64,000 nucleotides of DNA. Source: Elephas maximus indicus. Lineage: Eukaryota; Chordata; Mammalia; Proboscidea; Elephantidae. Of this stretch, positions 11,685 to 22,984 are shown piece by piece. Made by a program: the position numbers and the translations under genes. The stretch spans positions 16,471,001 through 16,535,000 of the forward strand of contig NC_064827.1 of assembly GCF_024166365.1 (NCBI RefSeq), written 5' to 3'. Every line of letters begins with the position of its first letter. Within the stretch, counting starts at the first letter, position 1. The notes below the pieces were generated by a model, which was not told the origin of the DNA, ran no database searches, and worked only from the letters and a program-made list of their open reading frames with translations.

Positions 11685-11905
11685 CTGTTTATTGAGCATC
11701 TGAACATATTACACTGATTCAGGTCTCTCCACAACCCTTTGAGTTTAATGTTGCTATTCTCATTCTAAAGATGAGAAAATAGGGGCCTAGACAGTCGACC
11801 TTCCCTTCTATTTTAGAGCTAGTTGAGGGAAGAACTAGGTTTGCACCTATGTCTGTCAACTTCAAACTCCATGCTTTTTCATCTGTACCTCACTGCCTGT
11901 TAACG
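11685..11905 (-). mobile_element. MIR, antisense
   Basis: 'cattctaaagatgagaaaat' followed by 'aactaggtttgcacctat' in the order expected of an antisense MIR core. Confidence 0.6.
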
Positions 11906-12442
11906 TTCTGGAAATCCCAGAAACACCCCACGACTCCTGGTTAATAGCTTCATACACAGCTAGGGTTTCCCTGGTTCAGAATTATTGAGCTTAAGGAATG
12001 CAAAACTCTCCACAGGTCTCTGTATTAATGTCTTTAAAAGAAATTTGCCCTTGAAACTTGAACCAAGACTTTCAAATATCTAAGTTAGAAACAGCAGATA
12101 ATTCAACTTTATGAGCAATTAACCAGATGATAGTAATTTCAGAGGACATGATCAATAAATAATAAACTACTAACTCTCCCAAAAGCACCCTACACCTTTT
12201 ATCTTTTTGAGAACTGAGACCAGAGCAGGCTACTGTGGGGCAACATCATGGAAATATGTTATTTTTAATGATTTTTCTTCTAATTAAAAAATAAAACTGT
12301 GTTCATGTTGAAAAGTTTTTAAAATAGGGGGAAGAAACAAAATTAAATAGTAGCAAAAATCTCTAAGTCCAATCACTTAAAATAACCTCTCCTGACATTT
12401 TGATGTATACCGCAAGTTTTCAACGTATATTTGAACATACAT
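11906..12442. other. Unassigned AT-rich DNA
   Basis: No gene or repeat recognised. Confidence 0.35.
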
Positions 12443-12765
12443 TGCTGTTAGCTGCAATCAAGCCGACCCCCAACTCATGGCAACCCCAGGCACGATGGAA
12501 CTAAACACTGCCTGGTCCTGCACTATCTGTTGTGGATTGGATCATTGTGATGAACAGGGTCTTCTTTGGCTGATTTTTGGAAGTTGATCACCAGCCAGGC
12601 CTTTCTTCCTAGTCTTAGTCTGGAAGCTCCACTGAAACCTGTTCAGCATCATAGCAGCGTGCAAGCCTCCACTACCAGACAAGTGATGGCTGTGTGTGAG
12701 GTGCATTGTCTGGGAATCTAACCTGGGTCTCCTTTTTGGAAGGCAAGAATTCTACCCTGAGAGAG
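12443..12765 (-). mobile_element. tRNA-Gly-headed SINE, antisense
   Basis: The right end, read in reverse, is 'gtagaattcttgccttcca' then 'gacccaggttagattccc', i.e. the anticodon arm and T arm of a tRNA-Gly-like head. The left end has the same kind of RTE-like tail as AfroSINE. This is a second SINE family, also found at 22,215. Confidence 0.75.
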
Positions 12766-12869
12766 GAAATAAACCTATGTTTTCCTGGGAGAAATGACTG
12801 GAATCTAGATTCGTACAGAAAAGCTTAGGGCTCTCTCAATCATCTCGTCCTATCCAATCCATTGCTACA

Positions 12870-13480
12870 ACTGAAGGATCCTACCTTCTAAATGCTTTGT
12901 GAATCTACATGCTTCTTTACATCTTCACTGTCACCACGATAATTCAAGATGCCTTCATCTTTCATTGGACTCCTGCAATGATCTCCTAACAGTGTCTCCA
13001 TTCTCACTTATGGCTATGTCCATTCCCCATTTGACGCAGTGTGATGCCGTATTATAAAAATGGAAGTACGACCAAATCTCTCTCAGGCTTAAAAAACACT
13101 TCTAGCAATTCTCTGTACTATCAAGATGAAGTCACAACTTTTTAACATTTACTGGATAGCCCTGTATGATCTGTCTGTCTCCCAGACTCATCTTGGCAAC
13201 TCTGCTCATAATGCTGCAGTACCACTGGCTTTTTTTTTTTCCAGTTACTGAAGTCATCACTCCCTGTCCAACCTCAGGACCTTTGTACATCATGTTCCTT
13301 CTACCCACAAGGCTTGCCCTACAGCTTTTCACCTGACCAATTCCTCCTTATCCTTCAGGTCCCTCATTATTGTGTGATTTATTCACAGAATCCTATCCAA
13401 ACCATCCGAACTAGTTTTGGTATTTCTGTGTTAGGCTTTCCTAACACCCTGTACCTTGTCGTGGCTGCACACATTACAAC
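12870..13480 (-). mobile_element. L2 LINE, antisense
   Basis: Order of L2 landmarks in reverse: 'gatgaagtcacaac', 'cctgtatgatctgtctg', 'acctttgtacatcatgttcc', 'ttcaggtccctcatt'. Diverged, no reading frame. Confidence 0.65.
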
Positions 13481-14996
13481 TAACTAAATAACAGTAGTTT
13501 GGTTAGATTTGTTAAATAAATATTTAACCAAGGACTTACCTCTTCCGCTTAAAGCTATAAACGCAGTACATAGCACAGTTCATAGCACACAGTAGGCACT
13601 CAATACATAATGAATGTCCATGGTTACCCAGTTTGCATCTTCTGTCATACGTGTGTATGGACACGTGAATGCTAAAACATATAAAGCCAGAACAAAAGAA
13701 ATGTAGCCGATTTCTTGCGTTCTCTTTGGTAGTTGGGGCTGTTCTTTGTCTACTTACCTTGTAGGAGGGGGACCTAATAGTTAAAGGACTCATTATAGTA
13801 AATTTTATCCAAGAAGGACCCTGAAAAAAGTGGTTTACCCACACAACAACAGCAAGTTAACTGTAAAGGATGGGGAAAATCGGACTGAGGAAAAATGAAT
13901 GAAATCTTAAATGTCTATTTTCAGTTATGGTGGGAAATGTGCCCACTGGTAACAACTAAAAATCCTGGATAAACTATAAAATACACCTCCCCCAAAGCAT
14001 CAAATTGCTGACAGACCGGTGAGGAATTACAAGGCCAAAAGCTAAGAGAAGATGGGAACTCAGAGAAGCAAAACGAACACAGGAGCACAAAAACAGTTGA
14101 AGACATTTGCCTATCAGGGAACACTTTACAGAGCATAGGAACAGCAGCCGAGGTTCTGGGTTCCCTAAAATGAAAATGCTAATGGAGAGTATTCCCTCAA
14201 TAAGCTGGACTCCCTTGCTGTTTATCGCTAGTACATAGGAAGTGCAGGTAGTCCTCAACTTACAACAGTTCCCACAAGCTCGTTGTAAATTGGTTCTGTG
14301 GTAACTTAAATACCTCATTTTTTAAAAAAGTTTTCATTATTATTGCCATAGTCTGCTATACAGCAGTGTTTTGAACAGTAAATCATAACATTGAACACCT
14401 GCCAGTGAACATCTGAGAATGATAACAGCAGATTACAGGCTGCAACACTGTATGCAGTACATACTACTAACCATAAGATTAAAAAAACAATAAAAAGATG
14501 GTCATTGAGTGGGGTTTGTCCTAACTCAAATAGATCCCGTAGATCGGGTCTACCCGTAAAATGAAATTTTCTATGTCGATTCATTCAGCAAATTCAATTC
14601 AGCATTTCAAATTTGTCAAAACCTGTTATTAACTCTAGTGATTTATCTGTATATTCTTTTGACTTTTTTGCATGCACAATCACAATTTTTAGTAATGATT
14701 TTCTTCCTTCTTTGTCAATCCTTATATCGTTATTTTTTTTATACTATGGAAGACCTCTAGTGCAGTAAACATTTTGGACATCATTACCTTTTTCTGATCT
14801 AAAAGAGAAAGCCTTCCATGTTCTACCATTAAGTAGGATGCTTGGTGTTTTTTGCGGATACCTTTTATCAGATTAACTTCCCATCTATGCTGGCTTTCCA
14901 CGCTTACCATGAATAGGTGGTGAATTTAATTATTTCTTATACATTTATTGAGATGACCATAATATTTTTCTCCGTTAACCTATTAAAATCTTGAAC
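13481..14996. other. Unassigned DNA, possible DNA-transposon end
   Basis: No gene found. 'caggtagtcctcaacttac' at about 14,244 resembles the terminal repeat of Tigger-type DNA transposons, but I see no matching other end. The frames at 13,536-14,584 (89-114 codons) have no family signature. Confidence 0.3.
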
Positions 14997-14999
14997 TTT

Positions 15000-15090
15000 T
15001 TTTTAAATTGAACTTTAGATGAAGGTTTACAGAACTGGTTTCACGTCAGTTAGTATACACGTTGTTGTATGACTTTCGTTAACAACCTAG
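15000..15090 (-). mobile_element. Very short 5'-truncated L1 insertion
   Basis: About 91 bp of L1 3' UTR in reverse ('gaactttagatgaaggttta', as at 33,550 and 42,610). It is bounded by a 13-bp TSD 'aatcttgaacttt' at 14,987-14,999 and 15,091-15,103. Its T tract is the reversed poly(A). Confidence 0.8.
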
Positions 15091-15103
15091 AATCTTGAAC
15101 TTT

Positions 15104-15489
15104 AGTGATTTATTTTCTAATGATAAAACAATATAGTTTCACATAATGCTATATGGTTAATACTTAGGGATTTTTGCGTCTACATTCATAAACAAAATTG
15201 GCATGCAATTTTCCTTTCATTTGCTGTCCTTGTCAGGTTTTCTCATCAGAGGTATACTACTAGGCTCATAAAAAGTTGGTAAGTACCCTGTTTTTGTCTC
15301 CCTCCTCTATTTTTTTCTGGAAGTATTTAAGATTGAGATTATAACTTCCTTCTATGTTTGGTTGACTTTCACAGGGAAGCCATGGTGGCCCGGTGTCTGC
15401 CTCGTGGAAAAATCTGGACTACTCTTTCAACTTAAATGATTAAAGTATTCAGGTTTGTATTTCTCCTGCACATGGAAATAGAAGCCCTT
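15104..15489. other. Unassigned AT-rich DNA upstream of CpG block A
   Basis: No gene or repeat recognised. Base composition changes sharply to CpG-rich near 15,490. Confidence 0.4.
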
Positions 15490-16306
15490 CTACAGGACTT
15501 GTTTATGCCGGGAAGGGCACTGCAGGATCCCAGGCCACAGGGGACTCGGTGGTGGCAGGCCAAGGGTGCCCCTAGCACCCCTACGGCAAGCAGCCGCCCC
15601 AGGCACCGTAGCTTGACGTCACTGCCCCGCAGATTGCCCATAGGCCCACCAGGAAGCCTACTGCATTGTGGGGCGCATGTGGAGACGCTCCCCGCTTCCG
15701 GGGAGTACACTGAGCACCTGTTCTTCCCGCCGGTTCAAACATCGCTCCCTTCTATGAAGAAAGATGCGCACTCACGGCGCCAGCTTAGGTGACGCAGGCG
15801 GCAATGGTATCAGACGGAGGAACCCGACGCAAAGCCTGACAGAGGCTGACATGACTCGCTCAGGGGAACAATTGCCCACCGCGCCTCCCGACGGAGCGGG
15901 CCACGTGACTGACTTCCGCCTCCAGTTGTCACGTGACTTCCGCAGGAGCCAGTACCAGCCTCTGGGGTGCTCGGCCTTTGGACGCGGCCGGACTCTCCGC
16001 CCGCCGGGGGCCAGCTTCCCTTGGCGCATGCGCAGCAGACACCTGCCTCTTGGTTAACTCCCCCGACGCCGCTTCGACCCGCGACCCCACTTCCACTCCC
16101 TCGGGGTCTGGGCGCGCGCTGGGCTTCCTGCGCTCCGGGGGAGGAGAAGGCCCGGGAACTGTCAGAGGAGGCGGGGGTCGGTGGGCCGAGGGCGTTTCTG
16201 CTCGCGTTTGCTGCGACTATAGCGACAGCTTCTCCCCGGGGATGGAGGGAGGGTGGTCCGCGCTCGGCGCTGTCGCGGAGAGCCAGAGGAAGAACAGGGG
16301 GCTCCT
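15490..16306 (+). promoter_or_regulatory. CpG island and promoter module A
   Basis: Strongly GC- and CpG-rich. It contains two E-boxes CACGTG at 15,902-15,907 and 15,930-15,935 (28 bp apart) and an NRF1-like palindrome GCGCATGCGC at 16,024-16,033. No TATA box is seen. Parts align by eye with block B: 'cttgacgtcactgccccgc…cccataggccc' here against 'gctgacgttctcgtgcc…gccataggccc' at 48,861-48,898, and the 'gagcacctgttctt' / 'gtgcacctgttctt' stretch. The paired E-boxes are the kind bound by USF or MiT/TFE factors; which factor acts here is not shown. The long GC frames on both strands are composition artefacts. Confidence 0.75.
16034..16306 (+). other. Candidate first exon of gene A
   Basis: Transcription likely begins downstream of the NRF1-like site. 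An ATG at 16,242 in strong context (G at -3, G at +4) opens MEGGWSALGAVAESQRKNRGLL and runs to a good splice donor, CCT|GTGAGT, at 16,306/16,307. The coding claim is weak because the frame is only about 22 codons and I do not recognise the peptide. The paralogous exon in block B has no ATG, so a non-coding 5' UTR exon is equally possible. Confidence 0.35.
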
Positions 16307-16556
16307 GTGAGTGACGTGCGATGTGGACCGGCGTCGTCGCCTTCCTTCTTACCCTTTTCGCCAGTTTTAATCTGATCGCTAAGAGAATGTTTTTGTTAAG
16401 TCTAGGAAGAGCATTTCACAGTGAAGTTGACCCATGTGAGAGCAAAATTCCTGTTTTAGCAAATACTGATAAGGCTGTTTGAGATGACTTCACATGTCAT
16501 GACAAGGTAATACAAAGAAATGCTTAAATAAACAGGTACCTGTTTGTCTTTTGCAG
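16307..16556. other. Intron-like DNA after candidate exon A
   Basis: CpG content falls off quickly. No repeat is seen before the SINE fragment, and no counterpart of this stretch is visible after block B. Confidence 0.35.
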
Positions 16557-16604
16557 GAGCCCTGTTGGCGCAGTGGTTAAAAGCTCAGCTGCTAACTACC
16601 AGCG
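16557..16604 (+). mobile_element. AfroSINE 5' fragment
   Basis: 'ggagccctgttggcgcagtgg' head and 'agctgctaactacca', then the match stops. Confidence 0.7.
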
Positions 16605-16905
16605 TTCCTTAAATGTTAAACCTAAGGTTAGGTTTGGGTTAAAAAAAAAAAAGATCACTATACCTCTTGCTCTTAGTTGCAGAAGTTTTGAGAGTGATTC
16701 CTTTAAAGAGTTAAGATTGCTGAACTATGAAGTAAAAGCAGGAGGTGCACTTATGACAACACCTGATAATGTGATCAAGTGCGTTGAATGCTGTATTGCA
16801 TGGTCCAAAATGTAATAACATTGTCTTGAACCGCAGATCCAAGGACAGCATATGCAGAGAGCTACCAACTTGATTAATAAGTAACTCTGATGAACAGAGA
16901 AAATA
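16605..16905. other. Unassigned DNA
   Basis: No gene or repeat recognised. The 80-codon frame at 16,573-16,815 begins in the SINE fragment and is not a gene. Confidence 0.35.
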
Positions 16906-17995
16906 CTGAAGTGGTCAGTCAGTGCCCACGGAAGCAGCAGTCAGGAAATCAAATGACATATTGCATTCGGCAAATCTGCTGCAAAAGATGTCTTTAAAGT
17001 GTTAGAAAGTAAGGTGTCACTTTGAGGACTATCTTAGGCACCTAGTGCTGCTGTAACAGAAATACCGCAAATGGATGGCTTTAACAAAGAGAAATTAATT
17101 TTCTCGCAGTCTAGTAGAGTCAGAAGTCCAAATTCAGGGCCTCAGCTCCAGGGGAAGGCTTTCTCTCTGTCAGCTGTGGAGGAAGGTCCCTTTCATCAAT
17201 TTTCCCGTGGAGTAGAAGCTTCTCCACGCAGCAACCCTGGGTCCAAAGGATGCGCTCTGCTCCTGGCACTGCTTTCTTGGTGGTATGAAGTCCGCAACTC
17301 TCTGCTCACTCCCTTTTCATCTCTTCTAAGATAAAAGTTGGTGCAGACCACACCCTAGGGAAACTCCCTTTACATTGGATCAGGAATGTGACCTGAGTGA
17401 GGGTGTTACAATCCCACCCTAATCCTCTTTAACATAAAATTACAGTCACGAGATAGAGGACAACTACACAATACTGAGAATCCTGGCCTAACTGAGTTGA
17501 CACATTTTTGGGGGACACAGTTCAATCCATAACAAGGACTAAGGTGCGCCTGACCCAAGCCTTGATATTTTCAGTTGCCTCGTATGCATGAGAATGCTGG
17601 ACATTGAATAAGGAAGACCAAAGAAGAATTGATGCCTTCGAATTATGGTGTTGGCAAAAAAAAAAAGGTTGAATATGTCATGAACTGCCAGAAGAACAAA
17701 CAAATCTATTTTGGAAGAAGTACAACCAGAATGTTCCTTAGTTAGAAGCGAGGATGGCGAGACGTCGTCTCGTGTACTTTGGACGCGTTATTAGCAGGGA
17801 CCAGCCCCTGGAGAAGGACATCGTGCTTGGTAAGGTAGAGGGTCAGTGAAAAAGACGACCTTTGGCGAGATGGATTGACTGGCTGCAACAGTGGGCTCGA
17901 ACATAGCAATGCTTGTGAGAATGGCGCAGGACCAGGTAGTGTTTCATTCTGTTGTACATAGGGTTGCTATGAATCAGAACTGACCAACAACAACA
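16906..17995 (+). mobile_element. RTE/BovB-class LINE 3' part, split by an LTR
   Basis: Left piece to 17,029 ('gaagcagcagtcaggaaat', 'gcaaatctgctgcaaaagat'). The right piece from 17,540 ('aaggtgcgcctgacccaagc') runs to the (AAC)n-like end 'caacaacaacc' near 17,995. The LTR at 17,030-17,534 separates them with a duplicated AGGAC. Confidence 0.88.
17030..17534 (-). mobile_element. Solo LTR, ERVL/MaLR type, antisense
   Basis: 505 bp, inserted in an RTE copy with a perfect 5-bp TSD AGGAC at 17,025-17,029 and 17,535-17,539. Ends 'tatcttaggcacc' (first TG mutated to TA) and 'caatccataaca'. The RTE must predate this LTR insertion. Confidence 0.88.
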
Positions 17996-18157
17996 ACCAA
18001 TTTTTGCACTGCTAGGATAAATCATGTAGTTGACCACTAAACTTCACATAGATAAGCCATTCATCTATTCGTTCATTCACTAAAAACTTACTGCGCCGTG
18101 CGTTAGACCGATTCATAACTGTTTTCAAACATGTCCAACTTAGGTAAAAGACAAACC

Positions 18158-18366
18158 AAACTTAAAAAACCCATTGTGATTGAGTCGATTCTGACTCACA
18201 GCAACCCTTTAGGGCAGAGTAGAGATGCCTCACAGGGTTTCCAAGGCTGTAACCTTTACAGAAGGAGATTGCCACATCTTTCCCCTGCAGAGCAGCTGGT
18301 GGATTTCAGCTGCCCACCTTTTAGTTAGTAGCCAAGTGCTTAACCACTGCACCACCAGGGCTCCTT
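18158..18366 (-). mobile_element. AfroSINE, antisense, long form
   Basis: 'gattgagtcgattctgactc' tail, 'agggtttccaaggctgtaac' middle, 'ccactgcaccaccagggctc' head end. Confidence 0.9.
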
Positions 18367-18619
18367 GTCATCATTATTACTTTATTGGAATTGTCTCATT
18401 TACCATTTTATTCAGATTAACTTCCTTTTCATAAATAATAGAGTGGACTGAATACGTTGACAAGAAGGAAAACTTTATTGAAAGAATTTTTAAAAACAAA
18501 AATTTGGAAACCGCTCAGCCTCTACAGTAAAATGGAACAATGACGGTCCTATCTTGTGGAGCTGTTAATGTAAAGCTATCCACAGAAGGCACTGAGAAGA
18601 GAGGTGCTTTAGAAGAGAG

Positions 18620-18720
18620 ACTTGGCAATCTACTTCTGAAACGTCAGCTGTTGAAAACCCTGTGGAGCACACTTCTGCTCTGACACGGGGGGCCACCATG
18701 AGTTAGCGTTAGTATGTTTA
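18620..18720 (+). mobile_element. AfroSINE 3' fragment
   Basis: 'cttggcaatctacttctgaa' and 'aaaccctgtggagcacac' with a degraded tail 'ccaccatgagttag'. Confidence 0.65.
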
Positions 18721-19064
18721 TTACTCATTGCTCTTAGTCTGATCACTCATGTCAGCCTGGCTCCTAGGTAGATTTCAGTGCCTGATAGTGTACACCTTAT
18801 TAGGAGTACACACCCAGTTGTGTGCTAAGGTAGGGCAAAAGTGTAAGTTTTGTGGGTGTGTGAAGTAAACTGTATTTTTGCCTTAAAATCATGAAAATAT
18901 TATGTTCCCTTTACACTCAATGTGCCCTTCAAGACCAAGAAAACTTCTGGGACTAGAGACCAGAGGCGTTCAACTGGTAAAGAAGCTGAAATTAGAGTTT
19001 GATAGCATTGCAATGGGCTCTTTATATCAATCAAAGTATAATATAACTTGAAATAGGAAACTTA
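18721..19064. other. Unassigned DNA before block C
   Basis: No gene or repeat recognised. It may still belong to the duplicated upstream region of block C, but I cannot align it confidently to block B. Confidence 0.35.
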
Positions 19065-20050
19065 GCAATTAAACTCTGCTCAAATCCATTGACTTAACAC
19101 AGGATTGGCTAATTTTTCTTAGTTGGGAACACTAGGCAAGAAAGCCCCACAGGGACCTAGCAGCTGAACACTTCAGGCAGTTAAGAAAATTCCTTTTATC
19201 TTTGCTGAACATTTGGCACACTCGACCATCTGTCTCTGGCAGAACAAAAGACCTAAATTGGACACCTTGAAGGGCTGACATTAAAGTGCAAAAACCCAAC
19301 AATGCAACAACCTGACTTTGATAACAGTGAATGGAAACAGGACGCACCTGCATTCCGTTTTTCTCAATTTCAGCCCAAACTGGTCTCGGTTCAGGTGTTC
19401 CTGAGCGATTTTCTGTTTAGTTTTCCCATCTGAAGGTTCACACCTGCGGGCTTGGGGCATGCTCTGAGCAGGTGCTGCCAGCACAGAGCACTTGAGTTCC
19501 CTGAGGCTTACAACATGGACGCTGCTTATGTGACCCTTGTCAGGGGTCCGCACAGGACACCTAAGCCCACCCAGGGCCTTCCCACTTCGCAAAGAAGACT
19601 GCAGAGGCTCCCGATGACAGGGCTGAGGGGACACGCCACACCAGGCTGTCTCTACGAGCCAAGCCAGGCTGGAGGCAGGCGACACCTCTAGCGGGTCCCT
19701 CTAACTTCACTGCTCCGGAATCAGCCTGGAAACCTGTCACCAAGTGGATTCCGGCCAGTACCACCCTAAACACACCCACGGATGTCCGTGATCAGCTACT
19801 CCTTCTGTCCCCGCTCTGTGAGGACCAGGTCAATCCCACTCCTAAAAAGCAGGAAGCTTCAAGGCAGTGGCTTTAGCTCAGGTCCTGCGCAGAGCGGCCA
19901 GAAGGGAGCACCTGATCCGGACCTTCCATCAGCTGACCCATGTGACTCATTAGAGCACCGCCTACTGGTGTACGCTTTCACCTGGAGGCTGGGTCACATG
20001 AGTCACCCAGGCCAGACAGGTCACGTGATGCCCTGAGCTGCAGCCCGTAG
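19065..20050 (+). promoter_or_regulatory. Promoter module C, CpG-decayed paralogue of A and B
   Basis: The left half aligns with 48,207-48,670: 'gcaatta', 'taatttttcttag', 'agggacctag…cttcaggcagttaa…catttggc', 'gcacctgcattcc', and 'cttgagttccctgaggct' against 'gttgagttccccgaggct'. The right half keeps a paired E-box, CACATG at 19,995-20,000 and CACGTG at 20,022-20,027, 27 bp apart. Many CpGs have become TpG or CpA and the NRF1-like site is not recognisable, as expected of a promoter that lost activity or became methylated in the germ line. The frames at 19,281-19,685 and 19,452-19,691 are incidental. Confidence 0.7.
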
Positions 20051-20614
20051 AGGCAGCGTCCAGGTTTTTCGTACTGCTTGTGTTGTATTCTAGGTGAAGT
20101 CCTTGCAGTGGCACCCATAGCCCTGGGTCACCTTTGTCCTCCTGCCTTCCTCCTCTGGGATCAGTACCCAGGTGCCCAAGTAACGGTGCTTCCCTTCGTC
20201 TAGTGCTGGTGGAGGGCTCAGGTTAAGGCAGCCAAGGCAGGCTGGAGCCATTGTGACAAGTTCGTTTTCTCTCACATCCGCTTTGGTATGCCCGCTGTCC
20301 GTCACATAGAGCGAGCTGCGGACACAGACTGCCCACTCTCTGTCATGTAGAGCGAGCTGCGGACACAGACAGCCCGCCAGGTTCCTCTGGGCTTTGGCTT
20401 TCCAGGCTAGCAGCTCTCTGGAGGACCGGAGTTGGCAGTCCTGCCAACCGCAGCGTCGGTGCCTTCAAATGTCCCCAGGTGCCAGACCCATCACCATCCC
20501 TCATCTCTCGGGCCCTCCTTCCCTCCCCGCAAGCCACCATCCCCAGAATACCTCCAGGCTTCCCCAGACTTTCTTATCTGCTTTTCCATTTTACCTCCTG
20601 AGGCCATTACTTTT
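20051..20614. other. GC-moderate DNA after block C
   Basis: No exon recognised. It holds a tandem duplication near 20,300-20,370. Confidence 0.4.
20307..20370 (+). repeat. Small tandem duplication
   Basis: A 23-bp core (tagagcgagctgcgg followed by acacagac) occurs at 20,307-20,329 and again at 20,348-20,370, 41 bp apart, with partly conserved flanks (ctgtccgtcaca / ctgtcatg). Confidence 0.85.
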
Positions 20615-21330
20615 AACAGTGTATACGATCAAAAACTACAGCCTTCAGTATGGATTGCACCTCAACATAAAACAAAAATCCTCAAAACTGGACCAATAAG
20701 CAACATCATGATAAATGGGGAAAAGATTGAAGTTGTCAAGGATTTTGTTTTACTTGGATCCACAGTCAACACCCATGGAAGCAGCAGTCAAGAAATCAAA
20801 GGACACATTGCATTGGACAAGTCTGCTGCAAAAAGCCTTTTTAAAGTGTTAAAAAGCAAAGTTGTCACTTTAAGAACTAAGGTGTACCTGACCCAAGCCA
20901 TGGTGTTTTCAATCACCTCATATGCATGCGAAAGCTGGGTAATGAATAAGGAAGACTGGAGAAGACTCTAGAAGCCTTTGCCTTATGGTGTTGGTGACGA
21001 ATGTCGTATATATCATGGACTGCCAGAAGAATGGACAAATCTGCCTTGGAAGAATTACAGCCAGAATGCTCCATAGAAACAACGATGGGGACACTTCATC
21101 ACACATACTTTGAACATATTATCGGGAGGAACCAGTCCTTGGAGAAGGACATCATGCTTGGTAGAGTGTCAGTGAAAAAGAGGAAGATCCTCAATGAAAT
21201 GGATTGACACAGTGGCTGCAACAATGGGCACAAGCATTACTATGATCATGAGGATGGCATAGGACCAGGCAGTGTTTCGTTTTGTTGTACATAGGGTTGC
21301 CATGAGTTGGAACATAATAACAACAACAGC
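20615..21330 (+). mobile_element. RTE/BovB-class LINE, 3' part
   Basis: The frame through 20,600-20,971 carries KLQPSVWIAPQHKTK, EKIEVVKDFVLLGSTVNTHGSSSQEIK and an ALDKSAAKSLFKVLKSKVVTL stretch, the RTE C-terminal region seen elsewhere here. The end 'cataataacaacaaca' is the (AAC)n tail. Stops follow at 20,970. The first 60 codons of the 179-codon frame are not from the element. Confidence 0.9.
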
Positions 21331-22214
21331 TCACTACCATCTGGTAGACCACCATCTGGTCATTTAGGACTCTTCCTCAGTTGTGCACGCCCGTGGGCCT
21401 GGATTCCTTTTGCCACCTCTCCTTTCTGAAAGGCGATCCCACAGGCTTAAGATAGTATGTGTTTCCCACCTGCCCTTCAGACAGACTTCCACCTTTTTTT
21501 TATATATCTTTAGGCATCCAGCTCAGATTATCCTTTCCTCATGGTGTTTGATTACCAACCCATCGTAGGGCCAGAGGAATCCTAAATTCCTTGAGAGGAG
21601 CTAATTCACCTCCTTTTCCAGGTGGAGGCTTGTTGGCATTCTTGGGTTGCTTTGTTAAAACAGATGGTTCAAAATCATGTATAAATTTTCTTTTAGTGTT
21701 TAGGTTTAGCAATTTTATCCAACAATATCTTTCTCTTTGAACTTCCCTAGCATCCTGTACTTTTGAACCAAACAATCCAGATCTGATCCTTATAGCACAA
21801 GACTACCTCAAAGCTTGTCCTGTTTGATCAGACCTGCTTGGAATTTGGCTCTGCTCCTATGGAGGAGAAGCAAGGCGTCTGGTTGACAGCTCTAGCTGAG
21901 CTTCCGGCCGGCAGTTTCTTTCTTCAACGCTCCAGAGAGTGGTGTCCTTTTCAAGATGCAGTTTGTGAGTGAGATTTGTGGAAACCAGATATTGGTGGTG
22001 TGCTGCAGTAGGGTGGGATGAATGGGAAGCAAGAGCTGGCAGAGAGGGAAGAGTGTCTTTGGGATCACTGTGAGGTGGGTGTACCTAACAGCAAGAGGGG
22101 TGACTGTGGAAGTGTTCCAAGAGTGGGTGGGCTTGTGGGGAGCAAAGATGACATGTTTTATCATGAAGCTGCAGTCAGCACAGGTGTTGGGCTGGGATAT
22201 ACCTGGAAGGAATA
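21331..22214. other. Unassigned DNA
   Basis: About 880 bp with no recognised gene or repeat. The 134-codon antisense frame at 21,892-22,296 runs into the tRNA-Gly SINE and shows no family signature. Confidence 0.4.
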
Positions 22215-22553
22215 AAGAGCAGATAGCCAGTTCTCGCCTTCCAAGCAGGAGACCAGGGTTCGATTTCCGGCCAGTGCACGTCGTACACGTACACAACCAT
22301 CACCTGTCTGTTAGTGGTGGCTTGTGTGTTGCTATGATGCTAAACAGGTTTCAGCGGCACTTCCAGACGAAGATGGACTAGGAAGAAAGGCCTGGTGATC
22401 TACTTCCAAAAATAAGCCATTGAAAACTCTGTGGATCACAATGGTCTGATCCCCAGTTGATAACGGGGATGGAGCAGGATGGGATAGCATTTCCATCTCT
22501 TGCTCACGGGGTCGCCAAGAGTTGGGGGCCTACTCAGTGGCAGCTAACAACAA
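22215..22553 (+). mobile_element. tRNA-Gly-headed SINE
   Basis: The head has 'cagttctcgccttccaagc' and T-arm/B-box 'agggttcgatttccggcc', matching a tRNA-Gly. The body 'gaagaaaggcctggtgatct' and tail 'gtcgccaagagttggg…agctaacaacaag' resemble the AfroSINE/RTE end. Confidence 0.85.
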
Positions 22554-22784
22554 GAAGCTAGGTCCAGAAACTAAACAGAGAGATATCTTGTGGCAGAAAG
22601 ATAAATACCCATCACTTATGCCAGTCGATTGCTGTAGAAACGCTTTTGCCCTATCCAGGTACTTGAAGCTCATGTAAGAGAGCTAACAAAACAATGCCTA
22701 AAGATGCTATTGTGAAACTAAGGGAGAATCGTTTTAAAAAAAATCACTGATTATTACTGTTCTTCAGTGTTTTCCATAGTCTAC

Positions 22785-22907
22785 TGGGCAAATCTTCTGC
22801 AAAAGACCTCTTTAACATGTTAAAAAGCAAACATGTCACTTTGAGGACTAAAGTGCACCTGCCCCAAGCCGCAGAATGACACCTCGGCACCTAACGGCAA
22901 CAGTGCG
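22785..22907 (+). mobile_element. RTE fragment with internal deletion
   Basis: 'gcaaatcttctgcaaaagac' to 'gcacctgccccaagccgcag', then a jump to the element's terminus 'cacctaacggcaacag'. Several hundred bases of the usual 3' region are missing. Confidence 0.75.
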
Positions 22908-22984
22908 CTTCAAAACATCAAGATTTGACGCAGCAAATTACTAGATGGTTATTATTATGAGCAAGTGAGAAACTCATTTTTCCC

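Noticed and set aside
14234..14580. Tigger-type DNA transposon
   Set aside because: Only one end resembles a terminal repeat; no second end or transposase remnant found.
15436..16314. Frames of 85-125 codons in CpG block A
   Set aside because: Same composition effect. Only the short ATG-to-donor stretch at 16,242-16,306 is kept, at low confidence.
20432..20971. 179-codon open frame, longest in the window
   Set aside because: The second half is an RTE LINE C-terminal region and the first half is unrelated flanking DNA; not a host gene.
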